A stretch of DNA of 64,000 nt from an uncultured Clostridium sp. (GCA_945871955.1 CAMBXR010000005.1:21102-85101); one strand, 5' to 3'. Positions 9,291 through 19,466 are shown, numbered from the stretch's first letter. Notes: a model not told the origin generated them from the letters alone. Made by a program: numbers and translations.

Positions 9291-9303
9291 AACTGTTATT
9301 ATT

Positions 9304-10584
9304 CTATTTATTTAACTTTTTTATATACTCAACTGCTTTTAATGTTCCCATTTTAGAGTGATCAAATGTAAGTCCACCTTGGAAGTATACGTTATATGGA
9401 GGTCTAATTGGTGCATCGGCACTAAGTTCTATAGAAGATCCTTGTATAAATGCCCCTGCTGCCATTATTACCTCATCTTCATACCCTGGCATTGCCCAAG
9501 GTTCTGGCTTAACGTAAGAATCAACTGGAGCTGCTGCTTGAACTCCTTGACAAAATGCTATAACTTCATCAGCATTTTTAAGTCTCACAACTTGTATTAT
9601 ATCGCTTCTTAAATCATCATATTTAGGAAGGACTTCATATCCTAATTTTTCAAACATTCTAGCACAATAAATTGCACCCATCACTGCTTGTGATGTTATA
9701 TATGGAGCCATAAAGAACCCTTGAAGTACATTTCTTGTAGTTCCAAAAGTAAGACCACATTCTTTTCCTATACCTGGAGTAGTTAATCTATAAGATATCA
9801 TTTCAACTAAATCTTTTCTACCAGCTATATATCCTCCAGTTAAAGCAAGTCCACCACCTGGATTTTTAATTAGAGAACCTGCCATTATATCTGCTCCAAC
9901 TTCTGTTGGTTCTTTTGTATCTAAAAATTCTCCATAGCAGTTATCAACCATTACTATTAAATCCTTATTTACTGATTTAACTACTTCTATAGCTTCTTTT
10001 ATATCATCTATTGATAATGACTTTCTCCAAGAATATCCCTTAGATCTTTGTATCATTACAAGCTTAGTTCTTTCATTTATCTTTTTCTTAACACCTTCTA
10101 AGTCAATATTTCCATCAGGTAAGAAATCAACATCTTGATATGTTACACCAAATTCTTTAAGTGATCCTTTTTCTTCTCTTATTCCTATTACACCTTGTAG
10201 TGTATCATAAGGTTTTTCTGTTATTGACAGTATCTCATCTCCTGGTCTAACTATACCTTGTATACATAAACTTAATGCATGAGTTCCATTTACTATTATT
10301 GGTCTAACTAAAGCATCTTCTGCTCCAAAAACATCTGCATATATTTCTTCTATTTTTTCACGACCTATATCATTATAACCATATCCAGTAGTCCAGTTAA
10401 AGTGGTTATCACTTAAGTTAGCTCTTTGCATAGCTCTAAGCACCTTATATTGGTTATATTCTCTTATTTCTTTTATTTTATCAAATTGATCTTTTATATC
10501 TTCCATTACTTCATTAGATAATTGAAAAGTTTCATCATCTAGTCCGTAATATTCTTTTAATAATTCACTAGTTTCTTTAAGCAC
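9304..10584 (-). CDS. PLP-dependent aluminium-resistance family protein (methionine gamma-lyase-like)
   Basis: 426 residues, a fold-type I PLP enzyme of the Met_gamma_lyase/aluminium-resistance family (YnbB type). Visible markers are the substrate-side HFNWTTGYGYND, the cofactor region RPIIVNGTHALSL, the aspartate strand VMVDNCYGEF, and the Schiff-base lysine in AGSLIKNPGGG. In many Firmicutes this gene lies beside hfq, miaA and mutL/S as it does here. The true substrate is not established; C-S lyase activity is assumed from the family. Its own terminator separates it from downstream genes and the hfq terminator lies upstream. Confidence 0.85.
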   Translation of the reverse strand: MLKETSELLKEYYGLDDETFQLSNEVMEDIKDQFDKIKEIREYNQYKVLRAMQRANLSDNHFNWTTGYGYNDIGREKIEEIYADVFGAEDALVRPIIVNGTHALSLCIQGIVRPGDEILSITEKPYDTLQGVIGIREEKGSLKEFGVTYQDVDFLPDGNIDLEGVKKKINERTKLVMIQRSKGYSWRKSLSIDDIKEAIEVVKSVNKDLIVMVDNCYGEFLDTKEPTEVGADIMAGSLIKNPGGGLALTGGYIAGRKDLVEMISYRLTTPGIGKECGLTFGTTRNVLQGFFMAPYITSQAVMGAIYCARMFEKLGYEVLPKYDDLRSDIIQVVRLKNADEVIAFCQGVQAAAPVDSYVKPEPWAMPGYEDEVIMAAGAFIQGSSIELSADAPIRPPYNVYFQGGLTFDHSKMGTLKAVEYIKKLNK

Positions 10585-10686
10585 TTAATCTCACCTATTT
10601 TCTTTTATTTGTCACTTTTATTTGTCACTTTAAAAATTTTATCATAGTAAAAATTTCAGTGCAAGATTTATAAGTAAATTCTAGAT

Positions 10687-10742
10687 AAAAAGGTACTTAT
10701 ATTAACCCTATATTTATTGTAGGTTAGTATAAGCACCTTTTT
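10687..10742 (-). terminator. Intrinsic terminator after hfq
   Basis: Long imperfect hairpin (arms AAAAAGGTACTTATATTAACC and its partner ending in CACCTTTTT, plus strand) about 28 bases after the hfq stop, with T run on the minus strand side. It ends the mutS-mutL-miaA-hfq transcript. Confidence 0.75.
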
Positions 10743-10769
10743 ATTTTCATATATATATACTATTATATA

Positions 10770-11018
10770 CTATTTTACATTATTTTGGTTTGTATTTTGT
10801 AAATTTATGTTTTTGCCTGGTACTATTGTAGAAACTGCATGTTTATAAATAAGATTTTGTTGCTTATTTTCACCCTCTAACAATATTATATAGCTATCAA
10901 ATCCTTTTACATGACCTTTAACTTGAACACCATTTATTAGATATATTGTCACAGGTACTCTTTCTTTTCTAGCATTATTTAAAAATAAATCTTGTAAATT
11001 TAAAGCAGTATTTTTCAT
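10770..11018 (-). CDS. hfq: RNA chaperone Hfq
   Basis: 82 residues. The Sm1 region ([36 protein letters not shown]) and the Sm2 motif (YKHAVSTI) are clear. I start at the ATG at 11018 because the GGGAGG site lies 9 bases before it; the TTG two codons earlier is only 3 bases from that site. Hfq forms a hexamer that binds small RNAs and AU-rich mRNA. The C-terminal tail is short and Asn-rich. Last gene of the mutS-mutL-miaA-hfq group, 75 bases after miaA, and followed by a terminator. Confidence 0.95.
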   Translation of the reverse strand: MKNTALNLQDLFLNNARKERVPVTIYLINGVQVKGHVKGFDSYIILLEGENKQQNLIYKHAVSTIVPGKNINLQNTNQNNVK

Positions 11019-11093
11019 TAACAATATCCTCCCGACTAAATTATATTTTCAATATAACTCCTATTTATAAAATGTTGTATTATATCTATAATA

Positions 11094-12035
11094 TTATACA
11101 TTTTTAGATATATTTTCAATATAGTTCAAAATATCTTCTTTTAGCATTTGTGTATTATCATATTTATCTAAATCAAACCATTTACTTTCTTTATATCTTT
11201 TAAACCAAGTTATTTGTCTTTTAGCATATCTTCTAGAATCTCTTTTGATTATTTCAATAGCTTCTTGTAAAGTGTATTCACCTTCTAAATATTTTACTAT
11301 TTCTTTATAACCAATCCCTTGCATAGATATTAAGTCTTTATTATATCCCATATTAAGTAGTTTTTTAACCTCATCTACTAATCCTGACTCAATCATAATA
11401 TCTACTCTTTTGTTTATTCTGTCATAAAGAACTTGTCTATCTCTATTTAGTACTATTATTACAGGTAAATAATTGTCGTTATATTTTAAATCTGTAGAAA
11501 AGTCTTGCATCTTCTTTCCATCTAAACACACCTCTAAAGCTCTTATTACTCTTTTTGTATTATTTTTATGTATTCTAGAAGCTGCATCTTCATCTAAAGA
11601 TTTTAATTTTTCGTGCATATAATCTATGCCTTTTTCCTCTAATTCCTTTTCTAGTTCTTCTCGAAGTTTTGAATTACTATTGGATTTTGCAAAATCCATA
11701 TTATATATTAAAGAGTTAAGGTATAGTCCTGTTCCACCTGTAACTAATACATTTTTATTTTCATTAGTTATTTTTTGTATATATTTATTAGCTCTATGTT
11801 GAAATTCTGATACAGAAAATGGATAATCTGGTTTAACTTCATCTATCATATAGTGAACTACTCCATCCATTTCCTCTTTAGTAATTTTTGCACTTCCTAT
11901 ATCCATATACTCATATATTTGCATAGAATCTGCTGAAATTATCTCTGCATTTAAATCTTTTGCTAATTCTATTGATAAAGCAGTTTTCCCAACAGCCGTA
12001 GGTCCTGTAAGTATGATAAGTGGTATCTTTTTCAT
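11094..12035 (-). CDS. miaA: tRNA dimethylallyltransferase
   Basis: 313 residues, normal for MiaA. The P-loop GPTAVGKT (near residue 10), the DSMQIY motif that contacts the A36-A37 bases, GGTGLY and the C-terminal QITWFKR motif are all visible. The enzyme adds the dimethylallyl group to A37 of tRNAs that read UNN codons; MiaB, encoded at 21.3 kb, then methylthiolates the product. It starts 12 bases after the mutL stop, so it is translated from the same transcript. Confidence 0.97.
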   Translation of the reverse strand: MKKIPLIILTGPTAVGKTALSIELAKDLNAEIISADSMQIYEYMDIGSAKITKEEMDGVVHYMIDEVKPDYPFSVSEFQHRANKYIQKITNENKNVLVTGGTGLYLNSLIYNMDFAKSNSNSKLREELEKELEEKGIDYMHEKLKSLDEDAASRIHKNNTKRVIRALEVCLDGKKMQDFSTDLKYNDNYLPVIIVLNRDRQVLYDRINKRVDIMIESGLVDEVKKLLNMGYNKDLISMQGIGYKEIVKYLEGEYTLQEAIEIIKRDSRRYAKRQITWFKRYKESKWFDLDKYDNTQMLKEDILNYIENISKNV

Positions 12036-12047
12036 AATATTCCTTTC

Positions 12048-14090
12048 TTACATAATTCGTTTAAACATTTTTTCTATTTCTTTTTTAGTTATTTCAACTA
12101 GTGTTGGTCTACCATGAGGACATGTAAATGGATTTTCACAAGTCTCCATTTGTGATAGAAGCTTTTTCATTTCCATTGTGTGAATTTTATCATTGGCCTT
12201 TATTGCCGCTCTACATGCCATGGATGCAAATTTATCGCCCTTTAAATCATAGCTACTAGTTAAGTCATCTATATTATCAATTATTTGAAGTATAAACTTT
12301 TCTGACTCAGGAGTTCCAAATATAGTTGGTACACCTCTTACCATAATGTGATTATTTCCAAATAACTCTACTTCAAAACCAAAATTTAAAAATAAATCTA
12401 TGTTATTTTCTACTTTTAACATATCCACATTGGATAATTCTAAAATAATTGGATCTAGTAACATTTGCATATCTATTTTATGTTTTTTGAATTTTTTCAT
12501 ATATTCTTCATATAATATCTTTTCATGTGCTGCATGTTGATCCAGTAAATACATAGACTCATTTTTTTCTAGCACTATATAAGTATTAAATATACTTCCC
12601 ACAACTCTAAAGTCTGTAATAGAAAATCTATTTTCACTTTTTGTATTATTTTCTTCAAGTATATACTTATTCGTATCTTGTAATTTATCAACTTTATTAA
12701 TTTTATTCAAGTCATCAAGTTCATCAAAAGTAAAAGATTTACTAACATCAATTACACCATCAATAAAAAATTCGCCCTTTTTATTATCCAGTGGTTTAAT
12801 TTTAATTTCATCATGAATATAATCAGTTTTATCATTTATTTCTTCTTTAATAGGTATATCTTGATTATCATGTGAATTTGATTTTTCTTTACTAGCATTA
12901 GTTTCTTCTTTATTCTTATTTAATGCTTCTGATAAAGACATAAATGAGTTTATACTGCTTAAATCATTTTCTTTAGGCGTAGCCTCATTTAGATTTTCTA
13001 TAATAGTATTTTTTGAAACTTCTTCTTTTTCTAAATAAGCTTCTCTACTTTCATTTATTTTATATTTGTCATCGTAACTTTCATACTTTCCTATAAGAGC
13101 AGTATTTAATAACTTTCTTTTTAGTAAATCTCTAATTTCTATATATAAATCTTTATCATTTTCAAATTTAATTTCCATTTTTGTAGGATGTATATTCACA
13201 TCAATTTTAGCTGGATTTATATCTATATTTAAAAAACATATTCCATGTTTATTTATAGGAATAATACCTTTATATGATTCACTTATAGCATCCAATATAA
13301 TTTTACTTTTTACAAATCTATTATTTATATAAATATGTTGTAAATTTTTATTTGATCGATAGATATTATTATTTCCTATATATCCTGAAATACTACAGAA
13401 TTTACCTTCTTCATTAATTTTAATTAAGTTTTCTACTATTTCTTTTCCATAAATACTTCTAATAGCAGAAAGAAGCTTGCCATCTCCAGGAGTATTTAGC
13501 ATCATCTTTCCATTATTTATATATTTAAACTGTATATTAGTATTACCTATGGCTAATTTATTAATTAAATCACTTATATTTATAGTTTCAGCATGAGTAG
13601 ACTTTAAGAACTTTTGTCTAGCTGGAGTATTAAAAAATAAATCTTTAATTATGATTGTAGTTCCATTTTTTGTACCTACAGGCTCTTTTAAGATTTCTTT
13701 TCCACCTTCTAATACAACCTTAGTTCCTAAAGGTTCATCCTTAGTCTTTGTAATCATTTCTAAACGCGATACAGAAGATATGGAAGCTAGGGCTTCACCT
13801 CTAAAACCTAGTGAATATAAATCATATAAATCATCTATCTTTTTTATTTTACTAGTAGCATGTCTTAAAAATGATTTATCTACTTCACTAGATAAAATTC
13901 CATCTCCATTATCAGTAATTCTTATTTGTTTTTTACCTCCATCTACTATATCTATAACGATTTGTGTAGAATTAGCATCTATAGAGTTTTCAATTAATTC
14001 TTTAGTAACAGAAGAAGGTCTTTCGACTACTTCTCCTGCTGCTATTTTATTTATAGTTAAATCATCTAATATATTTATTCTCTTTGACAT
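12048..14090 (-). CDS. mutL: DNA mismatch repair protein MutL
   Basis: 680 residues. N-terminal GHKL ATPase motifs (ELIENSIDANS, ITDNGDGI, GFRGEAL) are intact. The C-terminal domain has the endonuclease motif of the DQHA-x2-E-x4-E type (DQHAAHEKILYE), with ACRAAIKAND and CPHGRP as metal-site partners, so this is the nicking type found in organisms without MutH. A long Asn/Lys/Asp-rich linker (about 340-480) joins the domains and carries an unusual GGCGTAGCC 9-mer at 12976-12984 that also occurs in mutS. Between mutS and miaA in one operon. Confidence 0.97.
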   Translation of the reverse strand: MSKRINILDDLTINKIAAGEVVERPSSVTKELIENSIDANSTQIVIDIVDGGKKQIRITDNGDGILSSEVDKSFLRHATSKIKKIDDLYDLYSLGFRGEALASISSVSRLEMITKTKDEPLGTKVVLEGGKEILKEPVGTKNGTTIIIKDLFFNTPARQKFLKSTHAETINISDLINKLAIGNTNIQFKYINNGKMMLNTPGDGKLLSAIRSIYGKEIVENLIKINEEGKFCSISGYIGNNNIYRSNKNLQHIYINNRFVKSKIILDAISESYKGIIPINKHGICFLNIDINPAKIDVNIHPTKMEIKFENDKDLYIEIRDLLKRKLLNTALIGKYESYDDKYKINESREAYLEKEEVSKNTIIENLNEATPKENDLSSINSFMSLSEALNKNKEETNASKEKSNSHDNQDIPIKEEINDKTDYIHDEIKIKPLDNKKGEFFIDGVIDVSKSFTFDELDDLNKINKVDKLQDTNKYILEENNTKSENRFSITDFRVVGSIFNTYIVLEKNESMYLLDQHAAHEKILYEEYMKKFKKHKIDMQMLLDPIILELSNVDMLKVENNIDLFLNFGFEVELFGNNHIMVRGVPTIFGTPESEKFILQIIDNIDDLTSSYDLKGDKFASMACRAAIKANDKIHTMEMKKLLSQMETCENPFTCPHGRPTLVEITKKEIEKMFKRIM

Positions 14091-14153
14091 ATTATACCTC
14101 CAAAATTAGTTTTATAGGTAAATGTAAATTTTTTATTTTAACAAATATATAAT

Positions 14154-16997
14154 TTATTTATTTTTAACTTTTTTTTGAAGGTTGAAAAGTGCATTCATGG
14201 CATCTAGTGGAGTCATACTTAATATATCTAGATTTTTTATTTCATCAAGTATGTTGTTGTCTTCTACTATATCAAAAGTCATTTGATCCATACTCACTGC
14301 CACTTCTTCATTTAATTTATTATTTAAGCTTTCTGTTTTTAATTTTTCATATTCATCATGAAGTTTTTCGTAATCTTTTTTAATCTTTTTATAAGATTTA
14401 TTTAAGTTTTCTTGTTCTAACTTCAATGATTCATACTCATTTTTCAGATTGCTTTCTTCAAGCCTTTTCATTTCAGTTTCTAATTCATCTATTGAATTTA
14501 AGTCGCGCGAACAAGTGTTCTTTTCTTTGAAATCATCACTTTCTTTATTAGCTAGACCATTTATGGCGTAGCCATTGTAAATATGATTTTTTTCTAAATC
14601 CTTTAAAATTTCTGAAGATCTACTAATAACTTCGTCAGGAAGCTTAGCTAGTTTTGCAACATATATACCATAACTTTTATCAGCTGCTTGATCTATTATT
14701 TTTCTAAGGAAGATTATATTTTCTCCATCGTCCTTAACTGCTATGGAATAGTTTTTAACTTCTTTAAATTCATTTTCCAGTTCAGTTAGCTCATGATAGT
14801 GTGTAGCAAATAAAGTTTTACATTTAATATGCTTTTCAATATATTCAACTATAGACCAAGCTAAACTTATACCATCATAAGTAGATGTACCTCTGCCTAT
14901 TTCATCTAATATAACTAAACTTTTATCTGTGGCATTTTTTAATATATGAGAAACTTCACTCATTTCCACCATAAATGTTGATTGTCCTTGAGATAAGTCA
15001 TCACTAGCCCCAACTCTTGTAAAGATTCTATCGCATATTGGTATATTAGCATATTCTGCTGGTACAAATGATCCCATATGAGCCATTAAACATATTATGG
15101 CTGTTTGTCTCATATAAGTAGATTTACCTGCCATATTTGGACCTGTGATAATATTAATTATATTTTCACCACTATTTAAATAAGTATCATTTGGAACAAA
15201 GTTTTCCTCTCCAACTATATTTTCTATAACTGGATGACGTCCATTTTTTATATCAAGCTTATTATCTGTATTTATATTTGGCTTAACATAATTATTTATA
15301 TGGGCAACTGTGGCAAAAGAAGTAAATACGTCTATATTAGCTATAATTCTAGCCACATTTTGTATTCTATCTATATTGTTATATATAGTTTGTCTTATAT
15401 TTACAAATATTTCGTACTCTAATGCTTTTATTTTCTCTTCTGCATGAAGTATTTTATCTTCGATGTCTTTTAATTCTTCTGTTATAAATCTTTCTGCATT
15501 ACTTAAAGTTTGCTTTCTTATATATCCTTCTAAATCTAAATTAGCAAGATTTGCCTTAGTTATTTCTATATAATAACCGAACACTTTATTAAATCCTATT
15601 TTTAAAGATTTAACTCCTGTTTTTTCTCTCTCACGATTTTCTATTTCTTTTATCATGAAAGCCCCATTTTTAGAAATATTTCTAAGTTCACTTAATTCTT
15701 CATTATATGAAGATTTTATTATATTACCCTCTTTTATAGTGATACTTGGCTCTTCCATAATAGCATTATTTATTAGCTCATATATATCACTTAAATCTTC
15801 CATCATATCTATATATTTTTTTATAGTAGTTCCATCACAAGAATTTATTCTGTCTCTTAAAAGCGGAAGCTTTTCTATGGAATTTCTTAAATGAATCATT
15901 TCCTTTGGAGTTACTTTTTCAAAGGCAATTTTTCCACAAATTCTTTCTATGTCGTAGACATTTTTAAGTATATCTATTAAATCTTCTCTTAAAGAGAAAT
16001 CATTTTTTATTTCTTCTATAACATCAAGTCTTTCATCTATTTTCTTTTTATTAACCAAAGGTTCTTCCACATATTTACGAAGAAGTCTTCCTCCCATGGC
16101 CGTAGATGTTTTATCTAATACATGAAGTAGGGATCCTTTCTTTTTAGAACCTCTAATAGTTTGAGTAAGTTCAAGATTTATTCTAGTAAACATATCAAGA
16201 ACCATATATTCCATTGGATTATATATATTTACTAAGTTAATATTAGATGTAATTTGCTTTTGTGTATTATATATATAGTTAAGAAGTATACATAAACTAG
16301 TTTTAATTAGATTATTTTCATCAAACTTCAAGCTATTTAAGTATTCTTCAGAGAAATACTCACTTAATATATTAGTATCTAAATAATTTTCATCAAATTT
16401 TTCATTTATATATATATTTCCAAGGGTTGCTATATTTTTTAAGTTTTCTTTGAAGCTTATTTCATTTAAGATAATCTCCGAAGGACTAACTTTTGCTATT
16501 TCTTCTATAACCCTATCTTTATCTATATAAGTAGCATTAGCTTCACCTGTACTTATATCCACATAAGAAAGACCTATTTTATCATTAACTTTATATAATG
16601 ACATAAGGTAGTTATTCTTTTTATTTTCTAGTAAATTTCCTTCTAAAACAGTACCTGGTGTTACTACTCTTATAACTTCTCTTTTTACTATTCCTTTTGT
16701 ACTTTGTGGATCTTCCATTTGCTCACCGATGGCAACTTTATATCCAGCTTCTACTAATTTTGATATATATGAAGCAGCGGCATGAAATGGTATCCCACAC
16801 ATAGGTGCTCTCTCTTCCAGTCCGCAAGATTTTCCTGTTAATGCTATTTCAAGTACCTTTGAAGCTACTATGGCATCTTCAAAGAACATTTCATAAAAAT
16901 CCCCTAATCTGAAAAATAATATGCAATCAGGATATTTATCCTTACATTCAAAGTATTGTTTCATCATAGGAGTAAGCTTTTGTCTATCAATCTCCAT
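14154..16997 (-). CDS. mutS: DNA mismatch repair protein MutS
   Basis: 947 residues, longer than the usual 850-880. The mismatch-reading FYEMF motif is near residue 30, the Walker A is GPNMAGKST, and the ABC signature/Walker B region (DDLSQGQSTFMVEM, LVILDEIGRGTSTYDG) is intact. The extra length is a charged, probably coiled-coil insert near 800-910 (many Glu, Lys and Leu) before the C-terminal tail (LSMTPLDAMNALFNLQKKV). The DNA for this insert holds GC-rich palindromic patches unlike its surroundings (14500-14575). First gene of the mutS-mutL-miaA-hfq operon; ribosome-binding site AAGGAGG. Confidence 0.97.
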   Translation of the reverse strand: MEIDRQKLTPMMKQYFECKDKYPDCILFFRLGDFYEMFFEDAIVASKVLEIALTGKSCGLEERAPMCGIPFHAAASYISKLVEAGYKVAIGEQMEDPQSTKGIVKREVIRVVTPGTVLEGNLLENKKNNYLMSLYKVNDKIGLSYVDISTGEANATYIDKDRVIEEIAKVSPSEIILNEISFKENLKNIATLGNIYINEKFDENYLDTNILSEYFSEEYLNSLKFDENNLIKTSLCILLNYIYNTQKQITSNINLVNIYNPMEYMVLDMFTRINLELTQTIRGSKKKGSLLHVLDKTSTAMGGRLLRKYVEEPLVNKKKIDERLDVIEEIKNDFSLREDLIDILKNVYDIERICGKIAFEKVTPKEMIHLRNSIEKLPLLRDRINSCDGTTIKKYIDMMEDLSDIYELINNAIMEEPSITIKEGNIIKSSYNEELSELRNISKNGAFMIKEIENREREKTGVKSLKIGFNKVFGYYIEITKANLANLDLEGYIRKQTLSNAERFITEELKDIEDKILHAEEKIKALEYEIFVNIRQTIYNNIDRIQNVARIIANIDVFTSFATVAHINNYVKPNINTDNKLDIKNGRHPVIENIVGEENFVPNDTYLNSGENIINIITGPNMAGKSTYMRQTAIICLMAHMGSFVPAEYANIPICDRIFTRVGASDDLSQGQSTFMVEMSEVSHILKNATDKSLVILDEIGRGTSTYDGISLAWSIVEYIEKHIKCKTLFATHYHELTELENEFKEVKNYSIAVKDDGENIIFLRKIIDQAADKSYGIYVAKLAKLPDEVISRSSEILKDLEKNHIYNGYAINGLANKESDDFKEKNTCSRDLNSIDELETEMKRLEESNLKNEYESLKLEQENLNKSYKKIKKDYEKLHDEYEKLKTESLNNKLNEEVAVSMDQMTFDIVEDNNILDEIKNLDILSMTPLDAMNALFNLQKKVKNK

Positions 16998-17078
16998 CTG
17001 TCTACCTCCTTGTCTTTAGTTATTATATCATATAACACAATTTATATGTTAAACTATAAATTTAACTTTATTTTATCA

Positions 17079-17122
17079 AAAAATAAATAATAGCTATTTA
17101 TGATTATTTATAAATAGCTATT
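17079..17122 (-). terminator. Terminator downstream of the 32-aa small gene
   Basis: Stem AATAGCTATTTAT / ATAAATAGCTATT (17089-17101 and 17110-17122) about 75 bases after the small gene; the minus strand then reads a T-rich stretch. Confidence 0.55.
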
Positions 17123-17196
17123 TTAGTGATGATATGATAAACACCCATACAATTCCAATCATACACTCTATGAAAATTTATTTTTAAATACTAAGT

Positions 17197-17295
17197 CTAT
17201 CTATTATTTTTCAAAATTACTCTTAAAGATAATCCTGCTGCACCTACTATGATTGTAAAAGCTGTTCCCATAAATACCCAAGCTACACCAGTCAT
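17197..17295 (-). CDS. Small single-pass membrane protein, 32 aa
   Basis: A short frame starts at an ATG (17295) 8 bases after a strong AAGGAG site and encodes 32 residues: a hydrophobic stretch rich in Gly, Ala, Val and Ile (about residues 4-28) followed by a basic tail (LKNNR). It has its own downstream hairpin. Such peptides may be small subunits of transporters (the MetS-type small subunit of NSS transporters has a similar look), but no transporter gene is adjacent here. The ribosome-binding site and the hydrophobic pattern support a real gene; function unknown. Confidence 0.6.
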   Translation of the reverse strand: MTGVAWVFMGTAFTIIVGAAGLSLRVILKNNR

Positions 17296-17409
17296 ATTAT
17301 CCACTCCTTTTTATTTTATAATACTATAAAAGTGGATTAATATTTCATATATTAACAGTACTTTAACAGATTTTACAACAAATTAACAACTTAATACTTT
17401 TTTAACATT

Positions 17410-18681
17410 TTATAATATTAAATTACCTTCTTTGTCAAATTTTATTTCCATAAAATCACCATCAGCTTCCACCATATTAGAATTATATACATGGTTGTAT
17501 GCTTCCTTGCTCATATATATTTCTTTTAAATTCTTTGTATTTTCTATTATTACTAGTTTAATACTTTCATAATCTAAAATACCGCAGGTTTTAGCGCAAG
17601 CTTTAAAAACATATTTATCATTGTCTAAAACCATGGGAAGTTTAATACTATTGGGCTCTGTAGATGTTATAGCATTTAAATATGTACTTTCAAATTCAAT
17701 TTCATTGTAAAATTTTTTAGTTATAAAGTCTGCCAGTCCCATTCCATTAGCATTGCCATTTGAAAATTTATTAAGATTTAATACTCCTATTTTTGTAATA
17801 TTAGGTCCACCAGAAGCTGCTTTAGTATGATATCTACCAATAATATTAGTATCCATACCAGTACCACTTATGTTCTTACCAATTTCCCTTACTATTAACA
17901 CGTCTATATCACTTAAGTATAATTTTCCCATTAATTCCTTTGATTTTTCCAACAACATTGGTTCTTTTGTAAGAATTTCATCTTTATCTAAAATATATAT
18001 CTCTGATACATCATCATAGGCATTTTCTATTGTTGATACACCAAATAATATATTTAACTTTTCTATTGAAACCTTTGCTGACTGTTCAATATTTTCTGCC
18101 ATTTTTTCAAATCTAAGCGAATGGGTAACATCAGCACCTTTTCTTTTACCAAGACCTATGGAGAGCATTTTTACTAAACCACTTTCATATTTTCCTCTAA
18201 AAGATGTATGACTTTTTATTCTGTTAATTAGTATTATACCATGGGCATTATAAGCATATTTATCAATATATACAGGTAAATTTTTAATAGTTCTTCCTAT
18301 TTCAATTACTTCCATAGATGATTTTATTTCACATCCCATACTTTCTTCTGTAATTCCCAGTTTTTCAAGAATGTGTTTTTGTCCTTTTGCATCACCACCA
18401 CCATGGCTACCCATTGCTGGAACAATAAAAGGAATACCTCCTTCTTCTTTTACAAAATCAACTATAGTTTTCGTTATTATTTGATAATTGCTAATTCCCC
18501 TACTACCACCTGTTATGGCAACTGTTTTTCCTTTTTCAATTTTGTTTTTAAAGTTCCCTTCTTCTAATAATCTTTTAATTTCTATTTGCACATTTTCTAT
18601 TTTTTCTTCATTAAATTTCTGTTTAACTTTTATTATTTTAGGAAGTTTTATGTCTTCTAATATACTGTTGATTTTATTCAT
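17410..18681 (-). CDS. LarA-family (DUF2088) protein, lactate racemase domain
   Basis: 423 residues. The N-terminal half has the DUF2088/LarA-like features (AITGGSRGISNY, PFIVPAMGSHGGG, RIKSHTSFRGKYESGLVKM). In true lactate racemase LarA a lysine and histidines hold the nickel-pincer cofactor; the SHGGG and SHT histidines could serve here, but no larB, larC or larE gene is in the window. This longer version is common in Clostridia and probably acts as a racemase or epimerase on another hydroxy acid. Single gene on the minus strand, divergent from the Nudix gene. Confidence 0.75.
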   Translation of the reverse strand: MNKINSILEDIKLPKIIKVKQKFNEEKIENVQIEIKRLLEEGNFKNKIEKGKTVAITGGSRGISNYQIITKTIVDFVKEEGGIPFIVPAMGSHGGGDAKGQKHILEKLGITEESMGCEIKSSMEVIEIGRTIKNLPVYIDKYAYNAHGIILINRIKSHTSFRGKYESGLVKMLSIGLGKRKGADVTHSLRFEKMAENIEQSAKVSIEKLNILFGVSTIENAYDDVSEIYILDKDEILTKEPMLLEKSKELMGKLYLSDIDVLIVREIGKNISGTGMDTNIIGRYHTKAASGGPNITKIGVLNLNKFSNGNANGMGLADFITKKFYNEIEFESTYLNAITSTEPNSIKLPMVLDNDKYVFKACAKTCGILDYESIKLVIIENTKNLKEIYMSKEAYNHVYNSNMVEADGDFMEIKFDKEGNLIL

Positions 18682-18818
18682 TATATCAACCCCTTATATA
18701 ACCTTATATTTATACTTTAGTATAGCATAAAATATTTTTATAATTTTTTATTGTAATAATGTTATTATAATAATATACAATATTAACTACTAAGTATTTC
18801 ATATAAGGAGGTATTATT

Positions 18819-19427
18819 TTGAAAGATATAATAAATAAATTTAGTAATTATCATCCCTATATAAATGGTTATAAATCAATGAAACGAGCTTCCGTTTTAA
18901 TACCTTTAGTAAAAGAAAATGATGAATATTTCATATTATTTGAGCTAAGATCTAAAAATATGAGACATCAACCTGGTGAGATTTCATTTCCCGGAGGGAA
19001 AATAGAAGAGAATGAAACTCCAAAGGAAGCTTGTATAAGAGAAACTTGCGAAGAAATAGGTGTAAATGAAGCTGATATAAATATTATTTCTCCTTTGGAT
19101 GTTTATATATCCCATGCAAATTTAATTATCCATCCTTATGTTGGCATAATTAAAAATATAAAAAATTTAAATATAAATAAATCTGAAGTAGATCATACAT
19201 TTTTAGTTCCAATAAGTTATCTATTAGATTATGATGTTACTTGTTATACCAATGATGTAAAAGTTATACCCGTTGAAGATTTTCCCTATGATAAAATCCC
19301 TAATAAAGAAAATTATAAGTTCGCTGAAGGTCAATACCCTGTATTCTTTTATGAATATAAGGATTATGTGATTTGGGGAATAACCGCCAAGATATTAGAA
19401 AATTTTCTAGAATTTTTAAAAAGCTAA
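18819..19427 (+). CDS. Nudix hydrolase, CoA pyrophosphatase type
   Basis: 202 residues. The Nudix box is complete (GGKIEENETPKEACIRETCEEIGV) and is preceded by the CoA-hydrolase signature (LRSKNMRHQPGEISFPGG), which is typical of NudL/YeaB and marks enzymes that split CoA into phosphopantetheine and 3',5'-ADP. The start is a TTG codon, chosen because AAGGAGG lies 8 bases upstream. Cytoplasmic. Monocistronic, converging on the VanZ/carboxypeptidase gene with a shared terminator. Confidence 0.88.
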   Translation: MKDIINKFSNYHPYINGYKSMKRASVLIPLVKENDEYFILFELRSKNMRHQPGEISFPGGKIEENETPKEACIRETCEEIGVNEADINIISPLDVYISHANLIIHPYVGIIKNIKNLNINKSEVDHTFLVPISYLLDYDVTCYTNDVKVIPVEDFPYDKIPNKENYKFAEGQYPVFFYEYKDYVIWGITAKILENFLEFLKS

Positions 19428-19466
19428 AAATAAAGTTAGTTAAGTTAGCTTAACTAACTTTATTTT
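19427..19466. terminator. Bidirectional terminator between converging genes
   Basis: Perfect 18-bp stem (19427-19444 with 19449-19466, loop TTAG), with A runs on one side and T runs on the other. It overlaps the last codons of the minus-strand gene and serves both genes. Confidence 0.85.

Noticed and set aside
10770-11024. TTG start for Hfq two codons upstream
   Set aside because: The Shine-Dalgarno site is only 3 bases from the TTG but 9 from the ATG, which also fits the family's N-terminus.
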